DNA from: Hyphomicrobiales bacterium
Lineage (GTDB): Bacteria > Pseudomonadota > Alphaproteobacteria > Rhizobiales > Beijerinckiaceae
Assembly (NCBI GenBank): GCA_015655535.1
Contig: JAATEW010000381.1
Span: 1 to 5,200 of the forward strand
Direction of reading: 5' to 3'
Length of the DNA stretch: 5,200 bases
Numbering within the stretch: the stretch's first letter is position 1; the number at the start of each line of letters is the position of its first letter. A model generated the notes under the pieces. It was not told the DNA's origin and searched no databases. It saw nothing but the letters and a program-made list of their open reading frames with translations. The position numbers were made by a program, and so were the translations under genes. Of this stretch, positions 5,123 to 5,200 are shown piece after piece.

Positions 5123-5200
5123 TGCGGTAAAGGTACCGATCTAAAGTCCTTAGGGGTAGCACTTTAAGGCGGGGTTCGGAGGCACCTGGCAACAGAAGCC

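Larger units (their letters stand above)
4882..5200 (+). ncRNA. ssrA: tmRNA, circularly permuted two-piece form, 3' end cut by the window
   Basis: The gene encodes tmRNA, which with SmpB rescues stalled ribosomes and adds a degradation tag. Order is permuted: the acceptor piece comes first and ends in CCA at 4958-4960, then a 38-base spacer, then the coding piece from GGGGGCG at 4999. The acceptor stem pairs 4999-5005 with 4950-4956 over 7 bp and contains the G3-U pair (5001 with 4954) that marks it for alanyl-tRNA synthetase. A T arm is seen at 4933-4949 (5-bp stem, 7-base loop), and AGGTTCGACGGGG (5010-5022) is the D-arm analogue. After the tag, CGGTA/TACCG (5125-5138) with loop AAGG matching CCTT (5148-5151) forms a pseudoknot. 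Two-piece tmRNA is characteristic of alphaproteobacteria, with independent cases in some cyanobacteria and betaproteobacteria. The 5' end is estimated from the promoter, and the 3' end lies a little beyond 5200. Confidence 0.95.

Overview
The window looks like a chromosomal segment of an alphaproteobacterium, most likely Hyphomicrobiales (Rhizobiales) and perhaps Beijerinckiaceae-like; the family is a guess. The strongest clue is a circularly permuted, two-piece type ssrA (tmRNA) gene at the right end, whose tag reads ANDNYAPVAVAA. The folA-hflK neighbourhood, the GC-rich coding style and two intergenic palindromic repeats of a rhizobial kind point the same way.

Layout, left to right. The minus strand carries the first 65 codons of hflK (1-195), a 231-bp gap with a palindrome, folA (dihydrofolate reductase, 427-936), and a GNAT acetyltransferase gene (933-1444) that is broken by a one-base frameshift near 1250. 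The acetyltransferase stop overlaps the folA start as ATGA. A divergent gap (1445-1686) leads to plus-strand genes: a soluble 160-residue protein I do not recognise (1687-2169), a hairpin terminator inside a structured repeat (2209-2275), and a small membrane protein with a bacterial PH domain (2331-2795). A convergent gap with an inverted repeat (2796-3016) separates this from minus-strand thyA (thymidylate synthase, 3017-3826) and an upstream CPBP-family intramembrane protease gene (3890-4750). The plus-strand ssrA gene starts about 130 bases beyond the protease start and runs off the right edge.

How the genes work together. ThyA makes dTMP and turns methylene-tetrahydrofolate into dihydrofolate, and FolA reduces dihydrofolate back, so the two enzymes of the thymidylate cycle lie in one neighbourhood but in separate transcription units. 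HflK (a membrane regulator of FtsH) and tmRNA (ribosome rescue and tagging) belong to protein quality control. The CPBP protease and PH-domain protein are membrane proteins of unknown role, and nothing here shows that they cooperate with the others.

I found no convincing new multi-gene system, mobile element, CRISPR array or phage. The points most worth a second look are the acetyltransferase frameshift and its effect on folA, the unrecognised 160-residue protein, the three-way-junction repeat, and the hairpin spacer of the permuted tmRNA.
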